The notes: generated by a model not told the origin, from the sequence alone. Shown: positions 52,372 through 62,802, counted from the stretch's first letter. The stretch is DNA of 64,000 bases from Methanococcus maripaludis C5 (GCF_000016125.1 NC_009135.1:1240001-1304000); one strand, 5' to 3'. Program-made: numbers and translations.

Positions 52372-54363
52372 TTAGTGGATTTTGCTTCCAACAGGAAGGT
52401 CCCTGTCAAGTGCCAACAAACTTACAATGCTGTCATCTTCTGCTGCTAAAAGCATTCCTTGTGACTCAACACCGCATAATTTTGCAGGTTTTAAGTTGCA
52501 GATGATAATTACCTTTTTTCCAACAAGTTCTTCTGCTTCATAAGCTCCTTTTAATCCAGAAACAATCTGTCTCTTTTCATCGCCCAAATCAGCGGTGATT
52601 TTGTAGAGTTTTTTTGATCTTGGAACTTCTTCAACTTCTAAAATCTGTCCAACTCTCAAATCAATGTTTCCAAAGTAATCAATATCAATAATATCCATTT
52701 TTTCACCAGATTTCACTTTTTTAGACTTTTCGTCTGATTTTGTTTCGGCCTTTTTCGTAGCTTTCATGAGGTTTTCTTTCATTCTCGAAATATCTTCATC
52801 GCTTACCTTGGTAAATATAACTTTCGGTTTTTTAAGAGGATTTCCCCTAACTTCTAAATCGAGTTCTTCGTTCATGTATTCAAGAAGAAGAGCCGTTTTT
52901 TCAGGCATGAATGAACTTAAAAGATAAACTATGTATTTTAAAGCGACTGAACATGTATACATTACTTCTTTTAACCTTTCTTCGTCTTTAATCGCCCACG
53001 GTGCCATTCCCTGAAAGTAACCGTTTCCTTCTTTTGCCAAATGAATAATTTCCATTAAAGCGTCTTTGAAGTTGTATTCTCTAATTAATGAATCAACGCG
53101 ATTTAATGTATCTTCACATTTTGAAATTAACTTTTTATCTTCGTCTTTTAACTGATTTAAGTCCACAACTGGAGTACTGCCAAATTTACGTTCTGTAAAT
53201 ACGAGAGTCCTGTGTGTAAAGTTTCCAATAATATCAATTAATTCAGTATTGATCCTTTTTTGGAAATCGTCCCATGAAAAGTCAGTATCCCTATTTAATG
53301 GAGCATTTATCATGAAAAAATATCTTAAATAGTCAGAACTAAAGTTTTCAATAAAGTCCTTAACCCAAACAACCCAGTTTTTACTTGTACTCATTTTTTT
53401 GTTTTCAAGTGTCAAGTAACCGCCACTAACAACTGCATTTGGCATTTTGTATCCGCCAATTCCTTTTAAAATTCCTGGCCAGAATACTGCGTGGTGTACT
53501 GTAATATCCTTTCCAATAAAGTGTGATATTTTTGAGTCTCCAGTATTTTCAAGCCAATAATCTTTCCAGAGGTCTCCAAGTTGTTTTGTAAAAGATACAT
53601 ATCCAATTGGAGCTTCGATCCAGACGTACATCACCTGATCGTCGCATCCAGGAATTGGAACACCCCATTTTATGTTTCTTGAAACGTCCCAGTCGTGAAG
53701 TTCTTCGATCCATCTTAAAGCCATGTTTTTTACGTGTTCCGGCATTTCTGGAGAATTTTCGATATATTCTTTTAAAACATCCTGCATTGCGCTTAATTTA
53801 AAGAAATAGTGCGTAGTTCTTTTGATTTCGGGTTTTGAATTACAGTGTATGCAGTAAGGGTTTACAAGTTCTGTTGGTTCAAGGTGTCTTCCGCAAACCT
53901 CACAGTGGTCCCCCCTTGCTTCGCCTTCGCAAAATGGACAGATTCCTTCAACGTACCGGTCTGCAAGGTACATGTCACATTTTTCGCAGTAAAACTGTTC
54001 GATTTCCTTTTCGTAAATGTATCCATTTTCTTTTAATTTTGAATAGAATTCCTGAGCAGTTTCGATGTGTATATCGCTGTGAGTTCTTCCAAAAGTATCA
54101 AAAGAGACATTTAAACTATCAAGGTCTGCTTTTATTGCATTATGGTATCTATCAACAATATCGATAGGTTTTACGCCTTCTCTCTCAGCAGTTAATGTGA
54201 TTGGAACTCCGTGGTTGTCGGTTCCCCCCACATGAATGACTTCTTCCCCTTTAAGTCTTAAATATCTTGTATAGATGTCTGCAGGGATGTAGGTACTTCT
54301 CGCATGCCCAAGATGAAGAGGCCCATTCGTATATGCCAGTGCAGTTGTAACTAAATGCTTCAT
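52372..54363 (-). CDS. metS: Methionyl-tRNA synthetase
   Basis: This class I synthetase of about 663 residues has HIGH as HLGH ([17 protein letters not shown]), four zinc-binding pairs (CEKC, CPFC, CEVC, CIHC), KMSKS as KKMSTSKNW, and an anticodon-binding domain. A C-terminal EMAP/Trbp111-like OB fold ([20 protein letters not shown] to the end) is linked by a charged segment. The start is the ATG at 54363 with TTGGAGGA 5 bases away. An upstream frame extends to 54423 without a usable start signal. Confidence 0.96.
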   Translation of the reverse strand: MKHLVTTALAYTNGPLHLGHARSTYIPADIYTRYLRLKGEEVIHVGGTDNHGVPITLTAEREGVKPIDIVDRYHNAIKADLDSLNVSFDTFGRTHSDIHIETAQEFYSKLKENGYIYEKEIEQFYCEKCDMYLADRYVEGICPFCEGEARGDHCEVCGRHLEPTELVNPYCIHCNSKPEIKRTTHYFFKLSAMQDVLKEYIENSPEMPEHVKNMALRWIEELHDWDVSRNIKWGVPIPGCDDQVMYVWIEAPIGYVSFTKQLGDLWKDYWLENTGDSKISHFIGKDITVHHAVFWPGILKGIGGYKMPNAVVSGGYLTLENKKMSTSKNWVVWVKDFIENFSSDYLRYFFMINAPLNRDTDFSWDDFQKRINTELIDIIGNFTHRTLVFTERKFGSTPVVDLNQLKDEDKKLISKCEDTLNRVDSLIREYNFKDALMEIIHLAKEGNGYFQGMAPWAIKDEERLKEVMYTCSVALKYIVYLLSSFMPEKTALLLEYMNEELDLEVRGNPLKKPKVIFTKVSDEDISRMKENLMKATKKAETKSDEKSKKVKSGEKMDIIDIDYFGNIDLRVGQILEVEEVPRSKKLYKITADLGDEKRQIVSGLKGAYEAEELVGKKVIIICNLKPAKLCGVESQGMLLAAEDDSIVSLLALDRDLPVGSKIH

Positions 54364-54469
54364 CTTAATCCTCCAAATAATCGTAAAATTTATTAACATT
54401 CGTACAAAATGAATTGTAGACATTTTATTAATAGATATTTGTGAAATTCAAAACCGATTTTCAAAAACG

Positions 54470-54502
54470 ATATATAAATTAATATAGATAATATTTATAT
54501 CT
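54470..54502 (+). promoter_or_regulatory. Tandem TATA boxes upstream of gap
   Basis: CGATATATAAATT (about 54469-54480) and AATATTTATATC (about 54489-54501) lie 70-100 bases before the gap start and could give two start points. The short motif TAATAGATATTT occurs on both sides, at 54429-54440 and 54520-54531. The metS promoter must also lie in this 207-base divergent gap. Confidence 0.4.
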
Positions 54503-54570
54503 AAGTTCGAACTTTTTAATAATAGATATTTTCCAAATAGGGGTAAAAATAGGTATAAACTGGTGATTTT

Positions 54571-55593
54571 ATGGTAAATGTATTGATAAACGGTTACGGC
54601 TCTATCGGTAAAAGGGTTGCCGATGCAGTAGCTAAACAGGACGACATGAAAGTTATTGGAGTTACAAAAACCAAACCTGACTTTGAAGCGAGAATGGCTG
54701 TTGAAAAAGGATACAAATTATTCGCAGCAATCCCTGAAAGAAAACATCTTTTTGAAGAAGCAGGAATTCCTGTTGAAGGAACACTCGACGATATCATTGA
54801 AGATGCAGATATTGTAGTTGATGGGGCCCCTAAAAAAATTGGAAAAGCAAACCTCGAAAACGTATACAAAAAACACGGCGTAAAAGCAATACTCCAAGGT
54901 GGTGAAAAAGCAGGTGACGCGCAAGACTCATTTAACTCACTGTGGAGCTACGATAGATGCTACGGAAAAGATTACATCAGACTCGTGTCATGCAACACCA
55001 CAGGACTTTGTAGATCAATGTATGCAATTAATTCAGTTGCCGACATTTTAAAAGCAAGAATAGTCTTAATAAGAAGAGCTGCTGACCCTAACGACATAAA
55101 AACAGGTCCGGTAAATGCAATCGTTCCAAACCCCGTAACTGTTCCTTCACACCACGGACCTGATGTTGTTTCTGTTATTCCACAACTCGATGGAAAAATC
55201 ATGACTTCCGCAGTTATCGTTCCAACAACATTGATGCACATGCACTCAATAATGGTAGAAACTTCTGGAACGAACAGAGACGAAATAATAGATGCACTTG
55301 CAAAAACACCAAGAATATTAACATTAAAAGCTTCAGAAGGATTTGATTCAACTGCAAAGATCATTGAATACTCCAGAGACCTTGGAAGAAGCAGATACGA
55401 CCTAAACGAAATTGCAGTATGGGAAGAAAGCGTAAACGTTGTGGACAATGAAGTTTACATGATGCAGGCAATACACCAAGAAAGCGACGTTATCCCTGAA
55501 AACGTGGACTGTATCAGAGCAATGCTCGAAATGGAAAGCGATAACTTAAAATCAATCGAAAAAACCAATAAAGCAATGGGTTTAATTAAATAA
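54571..55593 (+). CDS. gap: Type II glyceraldehyde-3-phosphate dehydrogenase (phosphorylating)
   Basis: This 340-residue archaeal GAPDH interconverts glyceraldehyde-3-phosphate and 1,3-bisphosphoglycerate with NADP, mainly for gluconeogenesis. It shows [20 protein letters not shown], the active-site cysteine C141 ([11 protein letters not shown]), and [11 protein letters not shown]. The C-terminal part has ARD-type [13 protein letters not shown]. Length and motifs match the archaeal type II family. The start is ATG after GGTGATTTT. Confidence 0.97.
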   Translation: MVNVLINGYGSIGKRVADAVAKQDDMKVIGVTKTKPDFEARMAVEKGYKLFAAIPERKHLFEEAGIPVEGTLDDIIEDADIVVDGAPKKIGKANLENVYKKHGVKAILQGGEKAGDAQDSFNSLWSYDRCYGKDYIRLVSCNTTGLCRSMYAINSVADILKARIVLIRRAADPNDIKTGPVNAIVPNPVTVPSHHGPDVVSVIPQLDGKIMTSAVIVPTTLMHMHSIMVETSGTNRDEIIDALAKTPRILTLKASEGFDSTAKIIEYSRDLGRSRYDLNEIAVWEESVNVVDNEVYMMQAIHQESDVIPENVDCIRAMLEMESDNLKSIEKTNKAMGLIK

Positions 55594-55662
55594 CTTACTT
55601 AAATCTGCTTTTTTAATTATTTTAACATTAATGTTTAAACTTGAATTTACACGTGATATTTT

Positions 55663-56043
55663 ATGAAATACCTAAGAGGGCATTCTTTTGAAGAATTTGT
55701 CGAAAAAATAGAGAATTTAGACGCTGAAGAGGATGCACTATATATAAACACAGAACTCTCTAAAAACCTCATAATTGAAATTCTGGAGAGTTGTGAGGTT
55801 AAAAAAATTATTTTGCCCGAATCCAAATTTAAAAGGACCAATAAAAAAGTACTCGGGGCTTTGAAAGAAATTGGAATTGAAGTGGAGTCAATTAAACCTG
55901 CCACCGGACGGCCAACAACTAAAAAAGAAATTGTGGAGAAATATATTGAAAAAACTCCAAAAGAAATTTCTGAAATTACACAAATTCCAATAAAAACTGT
56001 TGAATATCACTATTACAAAATTAAAAAGGCTATTTCACAGTAA
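55663..56043 (+). CDS. DUF1699-like protein with C-terminal helix-turn-helix
   Basis: This 126-residue protein has an N-terminal domain (about 1-80) resembling methanogen DUF1699, with VKKIILPESKFKRTNKKVLG matching its conserved ILPES/PPS-Y-RT pattern. The last 45 residues (GRPTTKKEIVEKYIEKTPKE and ISEITQIPIKTVEYHYYKIK) look like a helix-turn-helix. It may be a transcription regulator. It starts with ATG after CGTGAT, 69 bases after gap, and could be co-transcribed. Confidence 0.7.
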   Translation: MKYLRGHSFEEFVEKIENLDAEEDALYINTELSKNLIIEILESCEVKKIILPESKFKRTNKKVLGALKEIGIEVESIKPATGRPTTKKEIVEKYIEKTPKEISEITQIPIKTVEYHYYKIKKAISQ

Positions 56044-56201
56044 ATTGGATTAATTAACGAGTAAATATTTCGTAATATTTATATAATTTTAATAATATCC
56101 TATAATTGTTGCTTCGTGTTTGTTTTAAGGAATATTCTATTTTTTCTCCATAAACAAAATTAGCTGTTTATGCATTTTAGAAAGTTTTAAGGTGATTATT
56201 T

Positions 56202-57986
56202 ATGCAGAACGACCATTTTAAATCAGAAATGGAAGAATTACTTGGAATTGACCCTGAATTTCGAGAAATTCTACTCAAAAACAAAAATTTAAACGAATTA
56301 AGAATTGAAGTTTATAATTACTTAAATTCCATTGAATCTAGACTTTATTTTGAAAATACCGAGTTTCCAAAACTCGAGATAATAAATATGAAAGAATGCA
56401 TTAAAACATTTAAAAATATTATTTCCCCAAAAAATGAAAAATTAGCAGGATACAGTGCATTAAAATCATTGTGGAAACTTTTTAATGGAAAATATGTGGA
56501 CGTTGGTGTTGGATTTTTAAATGAATTTATCTACCTTTTGAAAGGAATAAGTGGAAAGTCTGAGATGTATGAAGGAGACTTTCCAGAATTTTTAAAGTTA
56601 AGTGGAAGAATTGCTGCGATAGAAAGGTCTTCAGAACTCGATAAACTATATACTAAAGTTGAAAACTTTATAAACCAGTACCCGTCTGGACTTTCCAAGG
56701 AAATTACTGAAAAACGAGAAGAAAATAAACAGAGAATCCTTAACTATTTTGATTCAACGGAAAATGATTGGAATAACTGGAAATGGCATATGGAAAATAA
56801 TATAACTGATTTAGAAACTCTGCAAGACTTATTGGATCTTTCAGAAAGTGAAATATCTTCAATTAAAAAAGCATGCGAAAATTCAATTCCATTTGGAATA
56901 ACCCCCTACTATGTTTCGTTGATGGATGAAACTTCAAGTAGGGAGTTTGATCATGCGATACGGGCCCAGGTAATTCCTCCGACACGATACGTTGATAAAA
57001 CACTTGAATCACGAACCCGTGGAAATAGCCTTGATTTTATGGGTGAGAACGACACGTCACCCGTTGACCTTGTAACTCGAAGATACCCGATGATTGCAAT
57101 AATGAAACCGTATGAAACCTGTGCTCAAATCTGCGTATATTGTCAAAGAAATTGGCAGATCAAGGACGTGCTCTCAAAAGATGCCCTTGCACCAAAAGAA
57201 ACTGTTTTAAATGCTATTGAGTGGTTTAAAAATCATGAATCCATAAAAGAAGTTTTAATTACGGGTGGAGACCCTGCTTTATTGGATGACGAATATTTAG
57301 ATTGGATTTTATCAGAATTTTCACAAATAAAACATGTTGAGCGAATTAGAATCGGTACAAGAATTCCAGTAGTGCTTCCCCAAAGAATAACCAAAAACTT
57401 TGTAGAAATACTTGCAAAGTACAATGAACCAGGGATCCGGGAAATTGCAGTGTCAACACACGTAGAACACGTTTATGAAATTACAAAGGATGTACAAGAA
57501 GCTGTTTCAAAACTGAAAAATAAAGGAATGTCTGTATATAATCAGCAGGTGTTTACCGTTGAAAACAGTAGAAGATTTGAAACCTCTGCACTTAGAAAAG
57601 TATTGAAATTAATTGGAATCGATCCATATTATCTATTCAATACAAAAGGAAAAGATGAAACTATAGACTATAGGGTTCCAATAGCAAGAGCACTTCAGGA
57701 ACGGAGTGAAGAAGCTAGATTACTTCCAGGATACTGTAGAACTGACTGTACAGTATTTAATGTACCGAAACTTGGAAAAAACAACCTCAACTACTGCCAA
57801 GACCATGATTTGATAATGATAATGGAAGATGGAAGCCGGATTTACGAATTCCACCCTTGGGAGAAGAACATCACACTTACAAAAACATATATCTACAAAG
57901 ATGTACCAATTCAAAACTATCTTGATGAATTAAAAAGGCGTGGCGAAGACATTAACCACTACAAATCGATCTGGTATTATTTCTAA
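56202..57986 (+). CDS. Divergent KamA-family (lysine 2,3-aminomutase-like) radical SAM protein
   Basis: This 594-residue protein has an N-terminal helical extension of about 230 residues. A KamA-like radical SAM core follows, with C307-x3-C311-x2-C314 (ETCAQICVYCQRNW), then GGDPALLDDEYLDWIL and HVERIRIGTRIPVV. The PLP-binding GGGGK motif of lysine aminomutases is not present. The equivalent region reads FNVPKLGKNNLNYC, in which K may be the PLP lysine. Several C-terminal cysteines (YCRTDCTVF and YCQDHD) may bind metal. Substrate unknown; a canonical lysine or glutamate aminomutase is not assured. It starts with ATG after AGGTGAT. Confidence 0.8.
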   Translation: MQNDHFKSEMEELLGIDPEFREILLKNKNLNELRIEVYNYLNSIESRLYFENTEFPKLEIINMKECIKTFKNIISPKNEKLAGYSALKSLWKLFNGKYVDVGVGFLNEFIYLLKGISGKSEMYEGDFPEFLKLSGRIAAIERSSELDKLYTKVENFINQYPSGLSKEITEKREENKQRILNYFDSTENDWNNWKWHMENNITDLETLQDLLDLSESEISSIKKACENSIPFGITPYYVSLMDETSSREFDHAIRAQVIPPTRYVDKTLESRTRGNSLDFMGENDTSPVDLVTRRYPMIAIMKPYETCAQICVYCQRNWQIKDVLSKDALAPKETVLNAIEWFKNHESIKEVLITGGDPALLDDEYLDWILSEFSQIKHVERIRIGTRIPVVLPQRITKNFVEILAKYNEPGIREIAVSTHVEHVYEITKDVQEAVSKLKNKGMSVYNQQVFTVENSRRFETSALRKVLKLIGIDPYYLFNTKGKDETIDYRVPIARALQERSEEARLLPGYCRTDCTVFNVPKLGKNNLNYCQDHDLIMIMEDGSRIYEFHPWEKNITLTKTYIYKDVPIQNYLDELKRRGEDINHYKSIWYYF

Positions 57987-58000
57987 ATATTGGTGAAATA

Positions 58001-59029
58001 TTGGTATTCTGCATCAAAATTAATTCCAAAATGGGCGAAAAAACACGAAAAATCATGCTTGACAATAATTTACTTAGCAAAAGCCATAAATTAAAAAAAG
58101 AAGGGGAATTTTTATATATTCCTTTAACTTCCATTGATTTCGATAAAAACATTTTTGAAGATGAAAATATCGAGTTTGAAATTTCAGAACTCGATGAAAA
58201 CAATATTTCAAAGATTGATATTGAAAAAAAGGCCAGTTTTAAAGATTACCTCTTAAAAAACTTTAAAACTGAAGTCGATGGAAATTCAATAGCTCATGCA
58301 TATGATATAATTGGAGATATTGTAATTTTGCAGATTTCTGAGGAAATATCTCCAGAAATTCGGAAAAAAATTGGAGAAAACGCCCTAAAATTAATTCCTT
58401 CTGTAAAAGCTGTTTTTAGGCGAGAAAGCGATGTTAAGGGGGATTTTAGAGTTCGGGATCTTGAACACCTTGCTGGTGAAGAAAAAACCCTTACAATGTA
58501 CAAAGAAAATGGGTACAGGCTTTTAGTCGATGTTTCTAAAGTTTACTTCTCACCCCGACTTGGATGGGAGAGAAAAAGAATAATGGATCTCGTATCTTTT
58601 GATGACGTTGTAGTTGACATGTTCTGCGGAGTTGGACCCTATTCAATTGCATGTGCAAATGCAAAAAAAATCTATTCAATAGATATAAACCCCGATGGAA
58701 TTGAACTTTTAAAACAAAATATCGTGTTAAACAATTTTGAAAATAAAATAGTTCCAATTTTAGAAGATGTAAGAAATGTAGATGTGAAAGGAACACGAGT
58801 TATAATGAATTTACCAAAATACGCCCACGAATTTGTAGATAAAGCCCTTGAAATTGTTGAAGAGGGCGGAATAATCCATTACTATACCGTAGGCTCAGAA
58901 TTTAGTGAAGGAATTGAACTTTTCAAATCAAAGTGCGATTGTGAAGTTGTTGATAAAAGAACCGTGAAATCATATTCTCCGAGAGAATACGTCTTTGTAA
59001 TTGATTTTAAAATACTAAAAAAGAACTAA
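58001..59029 (+). CDS. trm5: tRNA (guanine37-N1)-methyltransferase Trm5-like
   Basis: This 342-residue SAM-dependent class I methyltransferase puts a methyl group on G37 of tRNA, which keeps reading frame. It shows the Trm5 core: KGDFRVRDLEHLAGEEKTLT, KVYFSPRLGWERKRIMDLVS, the SAM loop DMFCGVGPYSIACANAKKIY and the N-L-P motif in MNLPKYAHEFVDKALE. The start is TTG directly after GGTGAAATA. It starts 14 bases after the KamA-type gene. A functional overlap with wyosine synthesis enzymes is possible. Confidence 0.9.
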   Translation: MVFCIKINSKMGEKTRKIMLDNNLLSKSHKLKKEGEFLYIPLTSIDFDKNIFEDENIEFEISELDENNISKIDIEKKASFKDYLLKNFKTEVDGNSIAHAYDIIGDIVILQISEEISPEIRKKIGENALKLIPSVKAVFRRESDVKGDFRVRDLEHLAGEEKTLTMYKENGYRLLVDVSKVYFSPRLGWERKRIMDLVSFDDVVVDMFCGVGPYSIACANAKKIYSIDINPDGIELLKQNIVLNNFENKIVPILEDVRNVDVKGTRVIMNLPKYAHEFVDKALEIVEEGGIIHYYTVGSEFSEGIELFKSKCDCEVVDKRTVKSYSPREYVFVIDFKILKKN

Positions 59030-59046
59030 AAACTTAAAAATATTTT

Positions 59047-60501
59047 TTAAAAGAAACTGTCCAAAGTCGCCTGTTTCTTTGGATCTTTTTTCTCTTTTTC
59101 TTTGGTATCTGCTTTTTCTACAGATTTTTCGATGGTTGTGATTACTTCTTTTAAAGGTTCTGGAGGTTCTGAAATTCTTGGCCGTTTTGGAATGATTGGC
59201 ATTGCTTCTTTTGTTTTTTCCTTTTTCTTTGGAGTTTCCGTTTTAACTTTCGGTTTTTTCCCAGCAATTACTGAAAATATATTCTTTGCAATTGTTTTGT
59301 TAGTCAAAAACTCCATTTCTAGTTTTGTAAGTTCATAATATTCCACAAGTTCTGCAGAAACTTCCGGATTTGATTCAAAAATCACAACTAAATAATCCAG
59401 GGTATTTCTTGCCCTTTTTGTTGAAGTATGAGTTTTTAAAGCTATTTTTTTCAAAATATCTTTCATTTTTTGCCGGCTACCTTTAGTTCTGCTGAGCTTT
59501 GTAAAGATAGTTGGAGGGCCATACCTAGTAAATCCGCGATACTTCTCTTCTTTTGCAAGAGCGGTTCCGGCAGTCATCAGCGCTGAAGCGTATCTCCAAA
59601 GCCCAAAATACTGTCTTTTAAATACCCTTCCCAAAAATACATCTGATTTTGAGAGGTAATCATATCCGCCTGCAAGATCTTTGTATCTTAAATATTCTTT
59701 TGGTAAATTTTCAGAGATCCATTCTTGAATAGTTCCTAGATCTTCTTTTACATCCCTTGTAGCACTTGTTGCAATGTCGTAGTGGGTTGTTTTCATTATT
59801 ATTCTCATTGCATCAAAAATACTCTTTTCACTGTCCCTATCAGGGAGTTCTTTTGCATCTTCGACTTCGAGGGATCCGCCCGTTGCCAATGATTGTAAAT
59901 CATTTATTGCAGCCCTTAAATCTCCACCAGAGTGGCTAGCAATCGTTTTGATTACTTTTTCGTCTATTTCGAAGCCCTCTTTTAATGCAATTTTTCTTAA
60001 AACCGGAGGAATTGAGTTTGTATGGACTGAACCAACATTAATTAAATTTACATTATTTCTAAGTGTCATCAAAGCAGGCTTGTATACATCGTTTGCAGTT
60101 AAAATTACCGGGTTTTCTGCTGTTTTTAAAACTTTTATTATTTCAGCTACCCCGCCCCGATCATCATTTCCAGAAAGCCCGTCTACCTCATCTAAAACGA
60201 TTAAAGTCCTCTTTCCGGTAAGTGATTTTGAAGTTGCCGCAGTTCCCACAACTTGCGCAATTACATCTTTATTTCGCTTGTCACTTGCATTAAGTTCGAT
60301 TACATCAAATGCATAGTCTTTTGCGATTGCATGAGCTAGGGTAGTTTTTCCTGAACCAGGAGGTCCCGCCAAAAGTATTGGTTTTTGTTTTTGACCATTT
60401 ACAAATGATTCTATCCAATTAATAAGGGCCTGTTTAGTTTTATTGTGTCCTGCAACGTCATTTAACGATTTTGGCCTGTATTTCTCAACCCACTCTTCCA
60501 T
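59047..60501 (-). CDS. rfcL: Replication factor C large subunit
   Basis: This 484-residue AAA+ clamp-loader subunit places PCNA on DNA. Walker A is at residues 45-53 (AGPPGSGKTT). Walker B follows in LIVLDEVDGLSG, and sensor 1 is in PVILTAND. After the RFC lid and collar domains a Lys/Pro/Glu-rich tail ends in a PIP box, QATLDSFF (477-484), that binds PCNA. It lies immediately downstream of the DUF447 gene, with no gap. Confidence 0.96.
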   Translation of the reverse strand: MEEWVEKYRPKSLNDVAGHNKTKQALINWIESFVNGQKQKPILLAGPPGSGKTTLAHAIAKDYAFDVIELNASDKRNKDVIAQVVGTAATSKSLTGKRTLIVLDEVDGLSGNDDRGGVAEIIKVLKTAENPVILTANDVYKPALMTLRNNVNLINVGSVHTNSIPPVLRKIALKEGFEIDEKVIKTIASHSGGDLRAAINDLQSLATGGSLEVEDAKELPDRDSEKSIFDAMRIIMKTTHYDIATSATRDVKEDLGTIQEWISENLPKEYLRYKDLAGGYDYLSKSDVFLGRVFKRQYFGLWRYASALMTAGTALAKEEKYRGFTRYGPPTIFTKLSRTKGSRQKMKDILKKIALKTHTSTKRARNTLDYLVVIFESNPEVSAELVEYYELTKLEMEFLTNKTIAKNIFSVIAGKKPKVKTETPKKKEKTKEAMPIIPKRPRISEPPEPLKEVITTIEKSVEKADTKEKEKKDPKKQATLDSFF

Positions 60502-61047
60502 TTAAACACCTAGCTTTTTTGCAAGTTCAATATATTTAGTGCCGCCGACTTTTTTAATAATTTTCATTAATTTATCCATTTCTTCTTTCAATTCTTCTTT
60601 TGAAATCATACATTTTCGGGAATATAAAACTGCCATTTCTACAATGGCCCCATCTGCACGGTTATAGGGAGTTGTATTGCAGTTTAGTATTTTTTCAAAA
60701 ATAGGTTTTCCTTCAACAATCATTAGTTTGGAACTTCCAAATTCATTTTTTGTTTCAACTATTTTTCGATTTTGAATCTCGATTAATTCTACTTTAAACG
60801 AATCCGTTAAATACGGTATTTTTTCGCCGTTTTTGTCCAGATATTCGTAATCCCCTGAATCATCGAGAACCGATTTTGCAATTAAATAAGGACTGCAAGT
60901 ATTTAAAATATAGAACTTATCTTTTTGTAAATTTTCAAAAGTGTGTGAACCTTCATACAAATGCAAGGTTACCAAATCCCCTTTCAAAAAAGCCCCGATT
61001 GGTGCCTGATTAGATTTTCCCGAAGTTATAACGACTTCATATTTCAT
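60502..61047 (-). CDS. DUF447 family protein (split-barrel flavoprotein-like)
   Basis: This 181-residue protein matches the archaeal DUF447 family: TSGKSNQAPIGAFLKGDLVT at the N-terminus (FMN-binding split barrel pattern), FYILNTCSPYLIAKSVLDD and IVEMAVLYSRKCMISKEELK in the C-terminal helical part. The family probably binds FMN; no substrate is known. Its stop abuts the ATG region of rfcL, so the two are translated together. GGGTATCT precedes the ATG. Confidence 0.85.
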   Translation of the reverse strand: MKYEVVITSGKSNQAPIGAFLKGDLVTLHLYEGSHTFENLQKDKFYILNTCSPYLIAKSVLDDSGDYEYLDKNGEKIPYLTDSFKVELIEIQNRKIVETKNEFGSSKLMIVEGKPIFEKILNCNTTPYNRADGAIVEMAVLYSRKCMISKEELKEEMDKLMKIIKKVGGTKYIELAKKLGV

Positions 61048-61166
61048 AGATACCCACTGTCATCAATCAACTATACTATTATATCACTACATTGATTTTA
61101 TATGTTAGTATCGCTTATTAAATTTAAAAGGTTCATTTTACTCATTTAATTCTTTTCGGTGACATT

Positions 61167-62018
61167 ATGCGATGTTCTGCAGTTTCCCTAGGCTCGGGAA
61201 CAATAATTAATGCAATTGCAACGGGTTTTGGCTCTGCATTTGGTGTTGATTTAAAAATAAAAGCTGATGTTGAGTTAGTTGATAACTGCAAAAAAATTAT
61301 AAATGGGATTTCAATAGATAATCCTACTTTAAAACCAAGTCTTGTAGAAAGATGCGTTAAAAACGTTTTAGACCACTTCGAAGTTGATTATTCTGCAAAA
61401 ATTTCAACGAGTGGAGATATTCCTATAAAATCAGGGCTTAGTAGCAGTAGTGCTGCTTCAAATGCCGCTGTTTTAGCTACAATCGGTGCTCTTGGTGAAA
61501 AAGTCGATTCAGATTTGGTTTTAGATCTTGCAATAAAATCTTCTTTTGAAGAAAAATTAACGATTACCGGAGCGTATGATGACGCTACTGCATCATATTT
61601 TGGAGGAATTACCGTATGCAATAATATGGAAAGAAAAATACTGAAAAAAGATGAGTTTAAAGAAGATATAAAAGTTATTGTATTAATGCCGGAATTTCAA
61701 AAGAATGTTGATGTAAATAGAATGAAATTGATTAAAGATTACGTAGAAATTGCTTTTGAAAAGTGCATGGAAGGAGATTACTACAAAGCATTGTTTTTAA
61801 ATGGATTGCTCTATTCTTCTGCATTGAATTTCCCGTCAAACATTTCTGTCGATGCTTTAGAAGCGGGTGCAATTACTGCAGGGCTTTCTGGAACAGGTCC
61901 ATCATACGTTGCCCTTTGCTACAGTGAAGATAAAAAAAACGTTGAAAATGCACTTAAAAAATATGGAAACACAGTGATTACTAAACCAAGTACTAATGGA
62001 GCGAGAATACTTTACTAA
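61167..62018 (+). CDS. aroK: Archaeal shikimate kinase (GHMP family)
   Basis: This 283-residue GHMP kinase phosphorylates shikimate in aromatic amino acid synthesis; it is unrelated to bacterial AroK in fold. It shows [20 protein letters not shown], the ATP-binding [20 protein letters not shown] near residues 88-107, and the C-terminal [23 protein letters not shown] follows GGTGACATT. It lies 19 bases before cbiL and is likely co-transcribed with it. Confidence 0.94.
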   Translation: MRCSAVSLGSGTIINAIATGFGSAFGVDLKIKADVELVDNCKKIINGISIDNPTLKPSLVERCVKNVLDHFEVDYSAKISTSGDIPIKSGLSSSSAASNAAVLATIGALGEKVDSDLVLDLAIKSSFEEKLTITGAYDDATASYFGGITVCNNMERKILKKDEFKEDIKVIVLMPEFQKNVDVNRMKLIKDYVEIAFEKCMEGDYYKALFLNGLLYSSALNFPSNISVDALEAGAITAGLSGTGPSYVALCYSEDKKNVENALKKYGNTVITKPSTNGARILY

Positions 62019-62037
62019 ATAATTAACTGGTGAAATA

Positions 62038-62724
62038 ATGGTCGATAAAATATATGGAATTGGTGTTGGTCCAGGAGATACAGATTTACTAACATTAAAA
62101 GCAGTCAAAATACTTCAAAATGTGGATACAGTATTTGTCCCAATTTCAAAGGAAGGAAAAGCTTCTGTTGCATACGAGATAATAAAAGATATTCTTCCTG
62201 AAAACAAAAAAGTGGTCGAATTGCTTTTTCCAATGAGTAAAGATATTGAATTTTTACAAAAACACTGGAATAATGCTGCAAAACAGGTAATGGAAGAAAA
62301 CGGAACCGTTGCAGTTGTAACTATCGGGGATGCAACCCTTTACAGCACATTTTCTTATGTCTGGCATATTTTTAAAGAAAATGGAATTGATGTAGAAATT
62401 ATAAACGGAATTTCTTCACCATTTGCCGGTGCAGGTGTTTTAAATATTCCTTTGGTAGAAGGGGATGAAAAATTAGCAATTTTACCTCAAGGAAAAGATT
62501 TAGAACGGTATTTAGAAGAATTCGATACGTTAATTGTGATGAAAACCAATGATCTTGAAGAAAAACTGAAAAATTTAAAAGATAAAAAAGATAAATATTT
62601 AGTTGGTGTTGTAAACCGAGTAACATCAAATAATCAAAAAACGGCTTTAGGAAAAATTGATGAAATTGATTTTGAACCATTTAAAGATTATTTATCATTG
62701 GCAATTATTAAAAAATTAAAATAA
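62038..62724 (+). CDS. cbiL: Cobalt-precorrin-2 C20-methyltransferase
   Basis: This 228-residue tetrapyrrole methylase methylates C20 of cobalt-factor II in the anaerobic cobamide pathway. It shows KIYGIGVGPGDTDLLTLKAV at the N-terminus, VAVVTIGDATLYSTFSYVWH and NGISSPFAGAGVLNIPLVEG. These are typical of CbiL, including the DATLYST block. ATG follows GGTGAAATA. It lies after aroK. Confidence 0.93.
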   Translation: MVDKIYGIGVGPGDTDLLTLKAVKILQNVDTVFVPISKEGKASVAYEIIKDILPENKKVVELLFPMSKDIEFLQKHWNNAAKQVMEENGTVAVVTIGDATLYSTFSYVWHIFKENGIDVEIINGISSPFAGAGVLNIPLVEGDEKLAILPQGKDLERYLEEFDTLIVMKTNDLEEKLKNLKDKKDKYLVGVVNRVTSNNQKTALGKIDEIDFEPFKDYLSLAIIKKLK

Positions 62725-62802
62725 GTTTTAATTAATTCATACATCGATACTTTTTTATCCAATTTGTTCAAATATTAGCTTAATCGTTAATGGTGGTAAG
62801 AT

